Position numbers and translations under genes: made by a program. 64,000 bases of DNA from Burkholderiales bacterium (GTDB lineage Bacteria > Pseudomonadota > Gammaproteobacteria > Burkholderiales > Burkholderiaceae_C). The DNA is taken from positions 62,001 through 126,000 of the forward strand of contig JADJDV010000007.1 in assembly GCA_016702555.1 (NCBI GenBank). The letters are read 5' to 3'. Under the pieces are notes generated by a model, which saw nothing but the letters and a program-made list of their open reading frames with translations, was not told the origin of the DNA and searched no databases. This document shows positions 15,210-24,320 of this stretch, in pieces. The number at the start of each line of letters is the position of its first letter. Positions within the stretch are counted from its first letter, which is position 1.

Positions 15210-16370
15210 ATGCTGATTGGCGTGCCCACCGAGACGGCTGCTGGCGAGACCCGCGTCGCGGTGACCCCGGAAACGGCCAAGAAGCTGGTGGCCCAGGGTC
15301 ATACGGTGCGGGTCCAGTCCGGCGCCGGTGTGCGCGCCAGCGCCACCGATGAGGCCTACCGCGCGGCCGGTGCCGAGATCGGTGACGCCGCCGGCGCCTT
15401 TGGCGCCGAAATGGTGCTGAAGGTGCGCAACCCCTCACCCGACGAGATCGCGCAGATGAAGCCCGGCACCGTGCTGGTCGGCATGCTGGAGCCTTTCAAC
15501 GCCGAGGGCTTGCAGCGCCTGGCGGCGGCCCAGCTGACGGGCTTCGCACTGGAGGCGGCGCCGCGCACCACGCGCGCGCAGAGCATGGACGTGCTCTCGT
15601 CCCAGGCCAACATCGCCGGCTACAAGGCGGTGATCGTGGCGGCCGACCGCTACCAGAAATTCTTTCCCATGCTGATGACCGCCGCCGGCACCGTGAAGGC
15701 GGCGCGCGTGGTGATCCTGGGCGTCGGCGTGGCGGGCCTGCAGGCGATTGCCACGGCCAAGCGCCTGGGCGCCGTCATCGAGGCATCGGACGTGCGCCCG
15801 AGCGTGAAGGAGCAGGTCGAATCGCTCGGCGCCAAGTTCATCGACGTGCCCTACGAAACGGCTGAAGAGAAAGAGGCCGCTGAAGGCGTGGGTGGCTACG
15901 CGCGCCCGATGCCGCAAAGCTGGCTGGATCGGCAGAAGGTCGAGGTGGCCAAGCGCGTCGCGCAGGCCGACGTGGTGATCTCCACCGCGCTGATTCCGGG
16001 CCGCGCCGCGCCGGTGCTGATCACCGAGGACATGGTCAAGAGCATGAAGCCCGGCTCGGTCATCATCGACATGGCGGCCGGCAAGGGCGCACCCAACCCG
16101 GACGGCACGGTGGGTGGCAACTGCCCGCTGACCGAAGCCGACAAGACCGTGATCAAGCACGGCGTGACCATCGTCGGTGAGACCAACCTGGCCTCCATGG
16201 TGGGTGCCGACGCCAGCAGCCTGTATGCGCGCAACGTGCTCGACTTCCTCAAGCTGATCCTGCCGCCCGCCGCCAAGGACGAGCCGTCGGCGGCGCTGAA
16301 GATCGATCTGGAAGACGACATCGTCGCCGCCTGCCTGATGGCGCAGGGTGGCGAGGTGACGCGCAAGTGA
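15210..16370 (+). CDS. pntAA: NAD(P) transhydrogenase, alpha subunit part 1 (NAD-binding domain I)
   Basis: The 386-residue protein carries the NAD(H)-binding domain of the proton-translocating transhydrogenase, which uses the proton gradient to make NADPH from NADH. The N-terminus GVPTETAAGETRVAVTPETA is the family signature, and ILGVGVAGLQAIATAKRLGA is the Rossmann loop. It ends at domain I, as expected for the split alpha type. It begins the pnt operon, with AGGAG upstream of the ATG. Confidence 0.95.
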   Translation: MLIGVPTETAAGETRVAVTPETAKKLVAQGHTVRVQSGAGVRASATDEAYRAAGAEIGDAAGAFGAEMVLKVRNPSPDEIAQMKPGTVLVGMLEPFNAEGLQRLAAAQLTGFALEAAPRTTRAQSMDVLSSQANIAGYKAVIVAADRYQKFFPMLMTAAGTVKAARVVILGVGVAGLQAIATAKRLGAVIEASDVRPSVKEQVESLGAKFIDVPYETAEEKEAAEGVGGYARPMPQSWLDRQKVEVAKRVAQADVVISTALIPGRAAPVLITEDMVKSMKPGSVIIDMAAGKGAPNPDGTVGGNCPLTEADKTVIKHGVTIVGETNLASMVGADASSLYARNVLDFLKLILPPAAKDEPSAALKIDLEDDIVAACLMAQGGEVTRK

Positions 16371-16386
16371 ACGGACACTAAGCCCC

Positions 16387-17211
16387 ATGCAAATTTCCAC
16401 CCTGTTCCGGCCGCCGCGTACCGCCTGCCTGGCCGGCGCGGCGCTGGCCGCGGCGCTGCTGACCGGCTGTGCGCTGCCGCCCGCTGGCACGCCGCCGGCC
16501 GCTGCTGCTGCGGTGACCGGCTCGGCCACCGCGCCGCTGATCACGGCGCCGCCGACCAGCGTCGGCACCTGGTACGACCTCGGCCACGTCATGGCACCCT
16601 GGCTTGGCGGCGATGCGCCGGTGCCGGTGAGCGGTCCGAACGCGCCAACGCGCGTGGCGGGCCTGCGGCGCGAGGACGGCCACTGGCTGGCGATCGTGGT
16701 GGCCCAGGTGGCGCCCGCCGGCAGCGCGCCGTGCCCGGCGCCGACCAGCCTGCACGTGGTGGGCGGTAGCGCCGACGGTGCCGGCTGCCTGCGCCTGCGG
16801 CGCGATGCCGACTTCGACCGCTGGCTGCAGCAGCAGCACTCGGTGCTCTACCAGTGGCTGGACCAGCGCGATCTGACCTCGCGCCCGCGCGCCTGGATCA
16901 GCGACCGGGTGCCGGGTGGTGCCGGCGGTGCAATCGAGACGCATGCGCTGGTTGATCCCTCGCTGATCGAGCCGACCACGCGCACCAACATCGATTTCCT
17001 GGAGGGCGGCCAGCCCGGGCTGCAGTGGGCGCGGCAGTTTGCCGCTGCCACACGTGGGGCCCATGGCGCGCTGCAAGTGCCGCCGTTCCCGTTCGCGCCG
17101 CAGCTGGCACCGCCCGCGCCGCCGCCGCCCGTGGTGGTGGCGCCGCCGCCGACGCGCGCCACCCAGGTGTTGCCCGAACGCCCGCAGCCGCCGCGGCGCG
17201 ACCGCGAATAA
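16387..17211 (+). CDS. Putative lipoprotein inserted in the pnt operon
   Basis: This 274-residue product has a signal peptide ending in the lipobox LLTGC before ALPP. It is rich in Ala and Pro, with a conserved-looking middle (VGTWYDLGHVMAPW, LRLRRDADFDRWLQQQHSVL) and a proline-rich, basic tail (PPAPPPPVVVAPPP). No domain is recognised. It separates pntAA from pntAB with short gaps, so it should be co-expressed with a membrane transhydrogenase it has no obvious link to. Confidence 0.7.
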   Translation: MQISTLFRPPRTACLAGAALAAALLTGCALPPAGTPPAAAAAVTGSATAPLITAPPTSVGTWYDLGHVMAPWLGGDAPVPVSGPNAPTRVAGLRREDGHWLAIVVAQVAPAGSAPCPAPTSLHVVGGSADGAGCLRLRRDADFDRWLQQQHSVLYQWLDQRDLTSRPRAWISDRVPGGAGGAIETHALVDPSLIEPTTRTNIDFLEGGQPGLQWARQFAAATRGAHGALQVPPFPFAPQLAPPAPPPPVVVAPPPTRATQVLPERPQPPRRDRE

Positions 17212-17259
17212 GCCGGCTGAACACCAGCCACCCGACCGAATCGACCCGGAGGAAACCGC

Positions 17260-17571
17260 ATGGAAGCCGTCTCACCCACTGTCATCAACCTGATCATCTT
17301 CGTGCTGGCGATCTACGTCGGCTACCACGTGGTGTGGACGGTGACGCCTGCGCTGCACACGCCACTGATGGCGGTCACCAACGCCATCTCGGCGATCGTC
17401 ATCGTCGGCGCCATGCTGGCGGTGATGCTGACCACCGGCGTGATCGGCAAGAGCATGGGCCTGCTGGCGGTGGCGTTGGCCTCGGTCAACATCTTCGGCG
17501 GCTTTCTGGTGACCCGGCGCATGCTCGAGATGTTCAAGAAGAAGGACCGGCCGGCCAAGGCCAAGGAGTGA
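17260..17571 (+). CDS. pntAB: NAD(P) transhydrogenase, alpha subunit part 2
   Basis: This 103-residue membrane subunit has three hydrophobic helices and supplies part of the proton channel. The AGGAGG-like sequence upstream and the four-base gap to pntB fit an operon. Length and topology match PntA C-terminal halves of split alpha subunits. Confidence 0.93.
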   Translation: MEAVSPTVINLIIFVLAIYVGYHVVWTVTPALHTPLMAVTNAISAIVIVGAMLAVMLTTGVIGKSMGLLAVALASVNIFGGFLVTRRMLEMFKKKDRPAKAKE

Positions 17572-17575
17572 CGCG

Positions 17576-19006
17576 ATGAGCATGAATGTCGTCACCCTGC
17601 TGTACCTGGTCGCCAGCGTCTGCTTCATCCAGTCGCTCAAGGGCCTGAGTCACCCCACCACCTCGATCCGCGGCAACTGGTTCGGCATGGTGGGCATGGC
17701 GATCGCCGTGTTCACCACGCTGGCGCTGATCATCGAGTTGGGCAGCGAGATGTCGCTCGGCATCGGCTGGCTGCTGCTGGTCGTCGGCCTGCTGGTCGGC
17801 GGCGGCTATGGCGCCTGGCGCGCCAAGACCGTCGAGATGACCAAGATGCCCGAGCTGGTGGCGTTCTTCCACAGCATGATCGGCCTGGCCGCGGTGTTCA
17901 TCGCCATCGCCACGGTGGCCGAACCGGCGGCCTTCGGCATCGCCACCGCGACCGGCGCAATCCCGGGCGGCAACCGCATCGAGCTGGCGCTGGGCGCCTT
18001 CATCGGCGCGGTCACCTTCAGCGGCTCGGTGATCGCTTTCGGCAAGCTGTCGGGCACCTACAAGTTCCGCCTGTTCCAGGGTGCGCCGGTGGTGTTCCCC
18101 GGCCAGCACATGCTGAACCTGGCGCTGGGCATCGCGGCGGTGCTGCTGATCGCGGTGTTCTGGCAATCGCAGAGCGCGTGGTCCTTCGCGCTGATCTGCC
18201 TGCTGGGCTTCGTCATCGGCGTCACGCTGATCATCCCCATCGGCGGCGCCGACATGCCGGTGGTGGTGTCGATGCTCAACAGCTACTCGGGCTGGGCGGC
18301 GGCGGGCATCGGTTTCTCGCTCAACAACAGCATGCTGATCATTGCCGGTTCGCTGGTGGGCTCATCGGGCGCGATCCTGAGCTACATCATGTGCAAGGCC
18401 ATGAACCGCTCCTTCTTCAACGTCATCCTGGGTGGCTTCGGTGGCGAGGCCGGCGCGGCGGCGGGCGGCGCACAGGAGCAGCGCCCGGTCAAGAGCGGCA
18501 GCGCCGAGGACGCGGCCTTCATGCTCGGCAACGCCGACAGCGTGATCATCGTGCCCGGCTACGGCCTGGCGGTGGCGCGCGCCCAGCACGCGGTGAAGGA
18601 GCTGGTCGACAAGCTCACCGAGAAGGGCATCGATGTCAAGTACGCCATCCACCCGGTGGCCGGCCGCATGCCGGGCCACATGAACGTGTTGCTGGCCGAG
18701 GCCGAGGTGCCCTACGACCAGGTGCACGAGATGGAAGACGTGAACGGCGAATTCGGCCAGGCCGACGTCGCCATCATCCTGGGCGCCAACGACGTGGTAA
18801 ATCCGGCCGCACTGCAAAAAGGCAGCCCGATCTACGGCATGCCGATCCTGGAGGCCTACAAGGCCAAGACGGTGATCGTCAACAAGCGCTCCATGGCCGC
18901 CGGCTATGCCGGCCTGGACAACGAGCTGTTCTACATGGACAAGACCATGATGGTGTTCGGCGACGCCAAGAAGGTGGTCGAGGACATCGGCAAAGCCATC
19001 GAGTAA
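17576..19006 (+). CDS. pntB: NAD(P) transhydrogenase, beta subunit
   Basis: The 476-residue subunit has an N-terminal membrane half with about eight helices and a C-terminal NADP(H)-binding domain III. Signatures are VIIVPGYGLAVARAQHAVKE and HPVAGRMPGHMNVLLAEAEV, followed by EMEDVNGEF. It completes the pump with the two alpha parts. The stop is 181 bases before fadD. Confidence 0.95.
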   Translation: MSMNVVTLLYLVASVCFIQSLKGLSHPTTSIRGNWFGMVGMAIAVFTTLALIIELGSEMSLGIGWLLLVVGLLVGGGYGAWRAKTVEMTKMPELVAFFHSMIGLAAVFIAIATVAEPAAFGIATATGAIPGGNRIELALGAFIGAVTFSGSVIAFGKLSGTYKFRLFQGAPVVFPGQHMLNLALGIAAVLLIAVFWQSQSAWSFALICLLGFVIGVTLIIPIGGADMPVVVSMLNSYSGWAAAGIGFSLNNSMLIIAGSLVGSSGAILSYIMCKAMNRSFFNVILGGFGGEAGAAAGGAQEQRPVKSGSAEDAAFMLGNADSVIIVPGYGLAVARAQHAVKELVDKLTEKGIDVKYAIHPVAGRMPGHMNVLLAEAEVPYDQVHEMEDVNGEFGQADVAIILGANDVVNPAALQKGSPIYGMPILEAYKAKTVIVNKRSMAAGYAGLDNELFYMDKTMMVFGDAKKVVEDIGKAIE

Positions 19007-19187
19007 GCCGGCGCAGCAGTCACCTGCGCGACAGCGCCGCGAGCGCGTCAGGAAAACGCCAGTACCCGCGCATCGCGTTGTGTCACACAATGCGACACAA
19101 GCGCTGCGGCCAGACGACGGGCGGCGCCATTGGTTTCCGTTCCCCGCCGCCACCCGCCGTGGTGGCTCTTGAAGGAGTTTCCACGAC

Positions 19188-20861
19188 ATGACTGAGCGTA
19201 TCTGGCTGGCTGCTTACCCCGAAGGCGTTCCGGCCGACATCGACGCATCGCAATACCCGTCGCTGGTGGCGCTGATTGAGGAGGCCTTCGGCAAGTACGC
19301 CGATCGCACCGCCTACAGCTTCATGGGCAAGGACGTCAGCTACGCCGAGACCGACGAGCAGAGCCGCGCCCTGGCGGGCTACCTGCAGTCGCTGGGCCTG
19401 GCGCGTGGCGACCGCGTGGCCATCATGATGCCCAACGTGCCGCAGTACCCGGCGACGGTGGCGGCGATCCTGCGCGCCGGCTACGTGGTGGTCAACGTCA
19501 ACCCGCTGTACACCGCGCGCGAGCTCGAGCACCAGATGAAGGACTCGGGCGCCAAGGCCATCATCATCATCGAGAACTTCGCCGCCACGCTGCAGCAGTG
19601 CATCGCCAGCACCCAGATCAAGCACGTGGTGCTGGCGAGCATGGGCGACCGGCTGGGCGGCCTGAAGGGCATGCTCGTCAACTTCGTGGTGCGCAAGGTG
19701 AAAAAGCTGGTGCCGCCCTTCAGCCTGCCGGGCGCGGTGCGCTACAACGATGCCATCGCCAAGGGGCGTGGCGCCAGCTTCAAGAAGCCCGAGATCGGGC
19801 CCGACGACGTCGCCGTGCTGCAGTACACGGGCGGCACCACCGGCGTGGCCAAGGGCGCGGTGCTGCTGCACCGCAACCTGATCGCCAACGTGCTGCAGTC
19901 CCAGGCCTGGAACGAGCCGGTGATGAAGCAGATCCCGGCCGGCCAGCAGTCCACCAGCGTGTGTGCCTTGCCGCTCTATCACATCTTCGCCTTCACGGTG
20001 AACATGATGCTGGGCATGCGCACCGGCGGCAAAGTGATCCTGATTCCCAACCCACGCGACCTGCCGGCGGTGCTGAAGGAGTTGTCCAAGCACACCTTCC
20101 ACAGCTTCCCGGCCGTCAACACCTTGTTCAACGGCCTGGCCAACCACCCGGATTTCAACAGCGTCGACTGGAGCAACCTGAAAGTCTCGCTCGGCGGCGG
20201 CATGGCGGTGCAGGGCGCTGTGGCCAAGCTGTGGCTGGAGAAGACCGGCTGCCCGATTTGCGAGGGCTACGGCCTGTCCGAGACCAGCCCCTCGGCGACC
20301 TGCAACCCGGTCACCTCGAAGGAGTTCACTGGCACCATCGGCCTGCCGATCCCGAGCACCTGGGTCAGGATTCTCGACGACGACGGCCACGATGTGCCGC
20401 TGGGCCAGCCCGGCGAGATCGCCATCAAGGGCCCGCAGGTGATGGCCGGCTACTGGCAGCGTCCCGACGAGACCGCCAAGGTCATGACCGCCGACGGCTA
20501 CTTCAAGTCGGGCGACATCGGCATCATGGACGAGCGCGGCTACTTCAAGATCGTCGACCGCAAGAAGGACATGATCCTGGTGAGCGGCTTCAACGTTTAC
20601 CCGAACGAGATCGAGGACGTGGTGGCGGCGATGCCGGGCGTGCTGGAAGTCGCCGCCGTCGGCGTGCCGGACGAGAAGACCGGCGAGGCCGTCAAGCTGG
20701 TCATCGTCAAGAAGGACCCGGGCCTGACTGAGGATGCCGTGCGCAAGTTCTGCCACGACAATCTGACCGGCTACAAGCGCCCGCGCGCCATCGAGTTCCG
20801 CCAGGACCTGCCCAAGACACCGGTTGGCAAGGTGCTGCGGCGCGAGTTGCGCGACAAGTAG
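19188..20861 (+). CDS. fadD: Long-chain fatty acid-CoA ligase
   Basis: This 557-residue AMP-forming enzyme activates long-chain fatty acids to acyl-CoA. It has the P-loop YTGGTTGVAKGAV, the adenine-binding GYGLSETSP, the hinge KSGDIGIMDERGYFKIVDRK, and SGFNVYPNEIEDVV. A lysine near the end (KTPVGKVLRR) is the adenylation lysine. The start matches the usual N-terminus. mtnN follows directly, overlapping the stop if the GTG start is used. Confidence 0.93.
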   Translation: MTERIWLAAYPEGVPADIDASQYPSLVALIEEAFGKYADRTAYSFMGKDVSYAETDEQSRALAGYLQSLGLARGDRVAIMMPNVPQYPATVAAILRAGYVVVNVNPLYTARELEHQMKDSGAKAIIIIENFAATLQQCIASTQIKHVVLASMGDRLGGLKGMLVNFVVRKVKKLVPPFSLPGAVRYNDAIAKGRGASFKKPEIGPDDVAVLQYTGGTTGVAKGAVLLHRNLIANVLQSQAWNEPVMKQIPAGQQSTSVCALPLYHIFAFTVNMMLGMRTGGKVILIPNPRDLPAVLKELSKHTFHSFPAVNTLFNGLANHPDFNSVDWSNLKVSLGGGMAVQGAVAKLWLEKTGCPICEGYGLSETSPSATCNPVTSKEFTGTIGLPIPSTWVRILDDDGHDVPLGQPGEIAIKGPQVMAGYWQRPDETAKVMTADGYFKSGDIGIMDERGYFKIVDRKKDMILVSGFNVYPNEIEDVVAAMPGVLEVAAVGVPDEKTGEAVKLVIVKKDPGLTEDAVRKFCHDNLTGYKRPRAIEFRQDLPKTPVGKVLRRELRDK

Positions 20862-20863
20862 TG

Positions 20864-21616
20864 ATGAGCCGCATCGGCATCGTCGCCGCCATGCACCAGG
20901 AGCTGGCGGCGGTGCTTGAGCGCATGCCCGACGAGCAGCGCCTGGTGGTCGCCGGGCGTGATTTCTGGGTCGGACACTGGCACGACCGTGACGTGGTGGC
21001 GGTGCTGTCGCGCGTCGGCAAGGTAGCGGCGGCGACCACGGCCACGGTGCTGATCGAGCGCTTCGGCGTCGGCCAGATCGTCTTCACCGGTGCCGCCGGC
21101 GGCCTGGCCGAGCAGGTGCGCGTGGGCGACGTGGTGGTGGCGGATGGCTTCGTGCAACACGACATGGACGCCTCTCCGCTGTTCCCGCGCTTCGAAGTGC
21201 CCTTGTACGGCCGCGCCAGGTTCGGCACCGACCGCACGCTGTCGCAACGCCTGGCCAGCGCCGCGCAGGCGGTGCTGTCGAATGCCCGCCAGACGCTGGG
21301 CGCCGACGCCGTGGCCGAATTCGACCTGCATGGTCCGCGCGTGCACAGCGGCCTGATCATCAGCGGCGACCGCTTCGTCGCCACCACGCTCGAAAGCGTC
21401 GCGCTGCGGCAGGCGCTGCCCGAGGCACTGGCGGTCGAAATGGAAGGCGCCGCCGTGGCGCAGGTCTGCCACGACTTCGGCGTGCCCTTCGCCGCCCTGC
21501 GCACCATCAGCGATCGCGCCGACGACGTCGCGCACATCGATTTCATGCGCTTCATCGACCAGGTCGCCAGCCGCTACAGCGCGGCGATTCTGGAAAGTTA
21601 TTTCAGTCCACTCTGA
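20864..21616 (+). CDS. mtnN: 5'-methylthioadenosine/S-adenosylhomocysteine nucleosidase
   Basis: The ~250-residue enzyme cleaves MTA and SAH, recycling methionine and clearing product inhibition. Conserved sites are the N-terminal GIVAAMHQELAAVLERM (catalytic Glu), VEMEGAAVAQVC (ribose-binding Glu) and RTISDRADD (catalytic Asp). ATG 20864 is preferred over the preceding GTG at 20861, which overlaps the fadD stop. Confidence 0.9.
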   Translation: MSRIGIVAAMHQELAAVLERMPDEQRLVVAGRDFWVGHWHDRDVVAVLSRVGKVAAATTATVLIERFGVGQIVFTGAAGGLAEQVRVGDVVVADGFVQHDMDASPLFPRFEVPLYGRARFGTDRTLSQRLASAAQAVLSNARQTLGADAVAEFDLHGPRVHSGLIISGDRFVATTLESVALRQALPEALAVEMEGAAVAQVCHDFGVPFAALRTISDRADDVAHIDFMRFIDQVASRYSAAILESYFSPL

Positions 21617-21698
21617 TTTGGATAGCTGCTTACGCGTGGCAGAAAACGCGAGAAGCCGGTTGCCCTAATAACGAACTGGCGTGACGCCACGCCGCCTG

Positions 21699-21737
21699 CC
21701 CTCACCCCAACCCTCTCCCGCGAGCGGGAGAGGGAGG
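21699..21737. repeat. Dispersed extragenic palindrome (CCCTCTCCCG hairpin)
   Basis: CCCTCTCCCG pairs perfectly with CGGGAGAGGG around CGAG, preceded by CCCTCACCCCAAC. This sequence type is a common dispersed repeat in proteobacterial genomes. It lies between convergent mtnN and corA and may also act as a terminator. The rest of the 21617-21868 gap shows no gene. Confidence 0.7.
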
Positions 21738-21868
21738 AAGGCAGGCTTGCGCAGCAAGCCCTTCCAGAGGCCGCGGAGCAGGCCATTCGCGAACGACGTG
21801 GCGGGGCTTGCACCGGCCACCGCCGTGGTCCCCTTGAGGGGAAGGCGCGCCAGCGCCACAGGGGTGGG

Positions 21869-22855
21869 CTATTTCAACCAGCCGCGCCGCCGGAAGTACC
21901 ACATCGGCAGCAGCGCGCTGCCGATCATCAGCACGATCGCCCAGGCGTAGCCGAACTGCCATTCCAGCTCGGGCATCAGCTTGAAGTTCATGCCGTAGAT
22001 GCTGGCCACCAGCGTCGGCGGCAGCAGCGCCACGCTGGCCACCGAGAACAGCTTGATGATGCGGTTCTGGTTGATGTTGATGAAGCCGACCGTGGCGTCC
22101 ATCAGGAAGTTGATCTTGTCGAACAGGAAGGTGGTGTGGCTGTCGAGCGAATCCAGGTCGCGCTGGATCTGGCGCGCTTCCTCGAACTGCTCGGCGTCCA
22201 GCATGCGGCTGCGCATCAGAAAGCTCACGGCGCGCCGCGTGTCCATCACGTTGCGGCGGATGCGGCCGTTCATGTCTTCCTGGCGCGCGATGGTGGCCAG
22301 CACCTCGCCGGCCACCTCGTCGGTCACGTGGTCGTCCAGCACCTGCTTGCTCGCGGCTTCCAACTCGTCGTAGATGCCTTCCAGCGTGTCGGCGCAGTAT
22401 TCGGCGTCGCCGTCCAGCAGCGCCAGCAGCACATCCTTGGCGTCGTCCAGCAGGCCGGGCATGCGGCGCGCCCGCATGCGCAGCAGGCGGAACGCGGGCA
22501 CCGATTCGTCGTGGATCGAGAACAGCACGCCATGGCTGCGCAACTGCGGGTTGGCGTTGTTGAGGATGAAGGCCACGCGCACCTGGCGCGCGTGCCCCAT
22601 GTCGGCCAGCAGGAAGTCGCTGCGGATGTGCAACTCGCCGTTGTCCTCCTCGTAGAAACGCGCCGATTCCTCGATGTCGTCGTCAATTGCGTCCTCGGGG
22701 ATCGACAGGCCGTAGTACTGCTTGATCCAGCGCTTTTCCTCCGGCGTCGGGTCTTCCAGGTCGACCCAGATCGGCTGAAAGCGCGACAGCTCTTCCAGCG
22801 ATTCGATCTCTTCCTGGAACAGCCGTCCGTTGGACAGAGAGAAGACGTTGAGCAT
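21869..22855 (-). CDS. corA: Magnesium/cobalt transporter CorA
   Basis: This 328-residue channel has a large cytoplasmic N-terminal domain and two C-terminal helices with the YGMN signature (SIYGMNFKLMPELEW) at the pore. It imports Mg2+, and Co2+ or Ni2+. The ATG at 22855 is preferred because CAGGGGAG sits upstream; a longer open frame has no such site. An inverted repeat (GCTTTCGGC/GCCGAAAGC, 22909-22917 and 22941-22949) lies upstream and could be a leader structure, but no Mg riboswitch is recognised. Confidence 0.94.
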   Translation of the reverse strand: MLNVFSLSNGRLFQEEIESLEELSRFQPIWVDLEDPTPEEKRWIKQYYGLSIPEDAIDDDIEESARFYEEDNGELHIRSDFLLADMGHARQVRVAFILNNANPQLRSHGVLFSIHDESVPAFRLLRMRARRMPGLLDDAKDVLLALLDGDAEYCADTLEGIYDELEAASKQVLDDHVTDEVAGEVLATIARQEDMNGRIRRNVMDTRRAVSFLMRSRMLDAEQFEEARQIQRDLDSLDSHTTFLFDKINFLMDATVGFININQNRIIKLFSVASVALLPPTLVASIYGMNFKLMPELEWQFGYAWAIVLMIGSALLPMWYFRRRGWLK

Positions 22856-22908
22856 GGCAAGGCTCCCCTGAGGCGTGGTGGAGGACTGGCGGACAGGTGT
22901 GGCGGGCG

Positions 22909-22949
22909 GCTTTCGGCCTCCCGCGCCAGCGCTCAAGGAAGCCGAAAGC
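22909..22949. repeat. Inverted repeat upstream of corA
   Basis: GCTTTCGGC (22909-22917) and GCCGAAAGC (22941-22949) pair perfectly across a 23-base loop. It lies 54-94 bases before the corA start, in a 353-base intergenic region to hpf. It could form a leader hairpin in the corA mRNA or be a regulator site. Its role is unknown, and I see no gene in the rest of the gap. Confidence 0.35.
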
Positions 22950-23208
22950 TATCGACTTGGGGCGAGTTCCAAGGCTGGCTTTCAGTGAACGACCAAAACC
23001 ATTAATTATCGCACCAGGGTATGACGCCGGCATGACGGGCGCGGACGCCTTCAGCCTTCAGGCCACGACGGCAGGATTGCTTTCCCCGCCGATCACGGGC
23101 ATAGTGAACCTGAATGACGGCCTGATGACGGTGTCCGCGGCATCGGTCGTATTTCGGGCCGCGCGGCATGGGCTGGCGCGGCGGTTCATCCCAAGAAGGA
23201 GGCTCTTC

Positions 23209-23538
23209 ATGAACTTGACGATCAGCGGTCACCATCTCGAAGTCACACCGGCCTTGCGCAATTACGTGACGGCCAAGCTGGACCGGGTTACCCGGAATTT
23301 TGATCAGGTGGTGGACGTGAAAGTGCTGCTCTCGCTTGAAAACCAGAAGGAAAAAGACAAGCGCCAGCGCGCTGAATGCCGTATCGGGGTCAAGGGCAAT
23401 GATCTGTTTGCCGAAAGCAGCCACGAGGACTTGTACGCCGCGGTCGACGAGTTGGTCGACAAGCTCGATCGCCAGATCGAGCGCCACAGGGGCAAGCTCC
23501 AGTCGCACGACCGTGCGTCAACCAAGCATTTGATGTAG
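23209..23538 (+). CDS. hpf: Ribosome hibernation-promoting factor
   Basis: The 109-residue protein (MNLTISGHHLEVTPALRNYV, then RQRAECRIGVKGNDLFAE and DLYAAVDELVDKLDRQ) is an HPF/RaiA-type factor that binds the decoding centre of the 30S subunit and inactivates ribosomes in stationary phase. The AAGGAGG a few bases upstream fixes the start. The order hpf-ptsN-hprK is conserved in betaproteobacteria. In many genomes rpoN lies upstream; here corA is the neighbour. Confidence 0.93.
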   Translation: MNLTISGHHLEVTPALRNYVTAKLDRVTRNFDQVVDVKVLLSLENQKEKDKRQRAECRIGVKGNDLFAESSHEDLYAAVDELVDKLDRQIERHRGKLQSHDRASTKHLM

Positions 23539-23583
23539 TATGTTGTGACAACAACGAGCGAAGACTGTAGACTCCAGCTTACA

Positions 23584-23616
23584 AAGCCGCTCCGGTAGCC
23601 CGGGCGGCTTTTTTTT
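23584..23616 (+). terminator. Terminator after hpf
   Basis: AAGCCGC pairs with GCGGCTT around a ~12-base loop and is followed by eight T residues. It separates the hpf transcript from ptsN, so ptsN likely has its own promoter in the 140 bases before its start. Confidence 0.85.
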
Positions 23617-23759
23617 AGATCATGAAACTGCGATGTCTCAAGATGTTCGGTGTCGATGACCCAGCGGTGCGTTGGGCGCTCGTCTTCGAGTGTTAATTTT
23701 GCGATGCCGCCGCCGTTTGATGTGCCAGGCCCGCTAAGCGCATAATCCGCGTCCTACCC

Positions 23760-24230
23760 ATGAATCGTCTTGCCTCCATTCTCCCGGCAGCGCAGGTGCT
23801 GGTTGGTGTCGACGCCACCAGCAAGAAGCGCGCGTTCGAGGAAGCCGGCCTCTTGTTCGAGAACCTGCACGGGCTGTCGCGTGCGCTGATCACCGACAGC
23901 CTGTTTGCGCGCGAGCGCCTGGGTTCGACCGGACTGGGCCACGGCGTGGCGATTCCGCACGGGCGCATCAAGGGCCTGAAGGCGCCGATGGCGGCGGTGC
24001 TGCAACTGGCGCAGCCGATCGGCTTCGACGCCCCGGACGAGAAGCCGGTCGGCCTGCTGATCTTCCTGCTGGTGCCCGAGGCGGCAACGCAAAAGCACCT
24101 GGAGATCCTGTCCGAGATCGCCGAATTGCTGAGCGACGGCGACATGCGCGAACGCATCAAGGTCGCGCCTTCGCGCGAGGAACTGCACGGCCTGATTGCC
24201 GATTGGCAGTCGTCACAAGTGGCCCCCTAA
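23760..24230 (+). CDS. ptsN: PTS IIA-like nitrogen-regulatory protein
   Basis: This 156-residue EIIA-Ntr protein is phosphorylated by NPr/HPr and regulates potassium transport and nitrogen or stress responses. The active histidine is in GHGVAIPHGRIKGL, and the fructose-type IIA pattern runs on to LVPEAATQKHLEILSEIAEL. HprK follows 90 bases downstream. EIIA-Ntr regulates potassium transporters in E. coli; two potassium systems occur in this window. Confidence 0.93.
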   Translation: MNRLASILPAAQVLVGVDATSKKRAFEEAGLLFENLHGLSRALITDSLFARERLGSTGLGHGVAIPHGRIKGLKAPMAAVLQLAQPIGFDAPDEKPVGLLIFLLVPEAATQKHLEILSEIAELLSDGDMRERIKVAPSREELHGLIADWQSSQVAP

Positions 24231-24320
24231 GCGGCTGAAGTCACGGGCTGCCCCCTGTGCCGCTGACGCGGCTTCTTCCTGGAAGGCGGACAACGCCCGT
24301 TCTCCTGCTCGCACTCGCCC

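Noticed and set aside
21660..21868. Gene between mtnN and corA
   Set aside because: Only the dispersed palindrome and low-complexity sequence are visible; the open frames there have no motif or ribosome site.
22937..23208. Sigma-54 promoter upstream of hpf
   Set aside because: A GG and a GC pair near 23090 are spaced wrongly for the -24/-12 elements.
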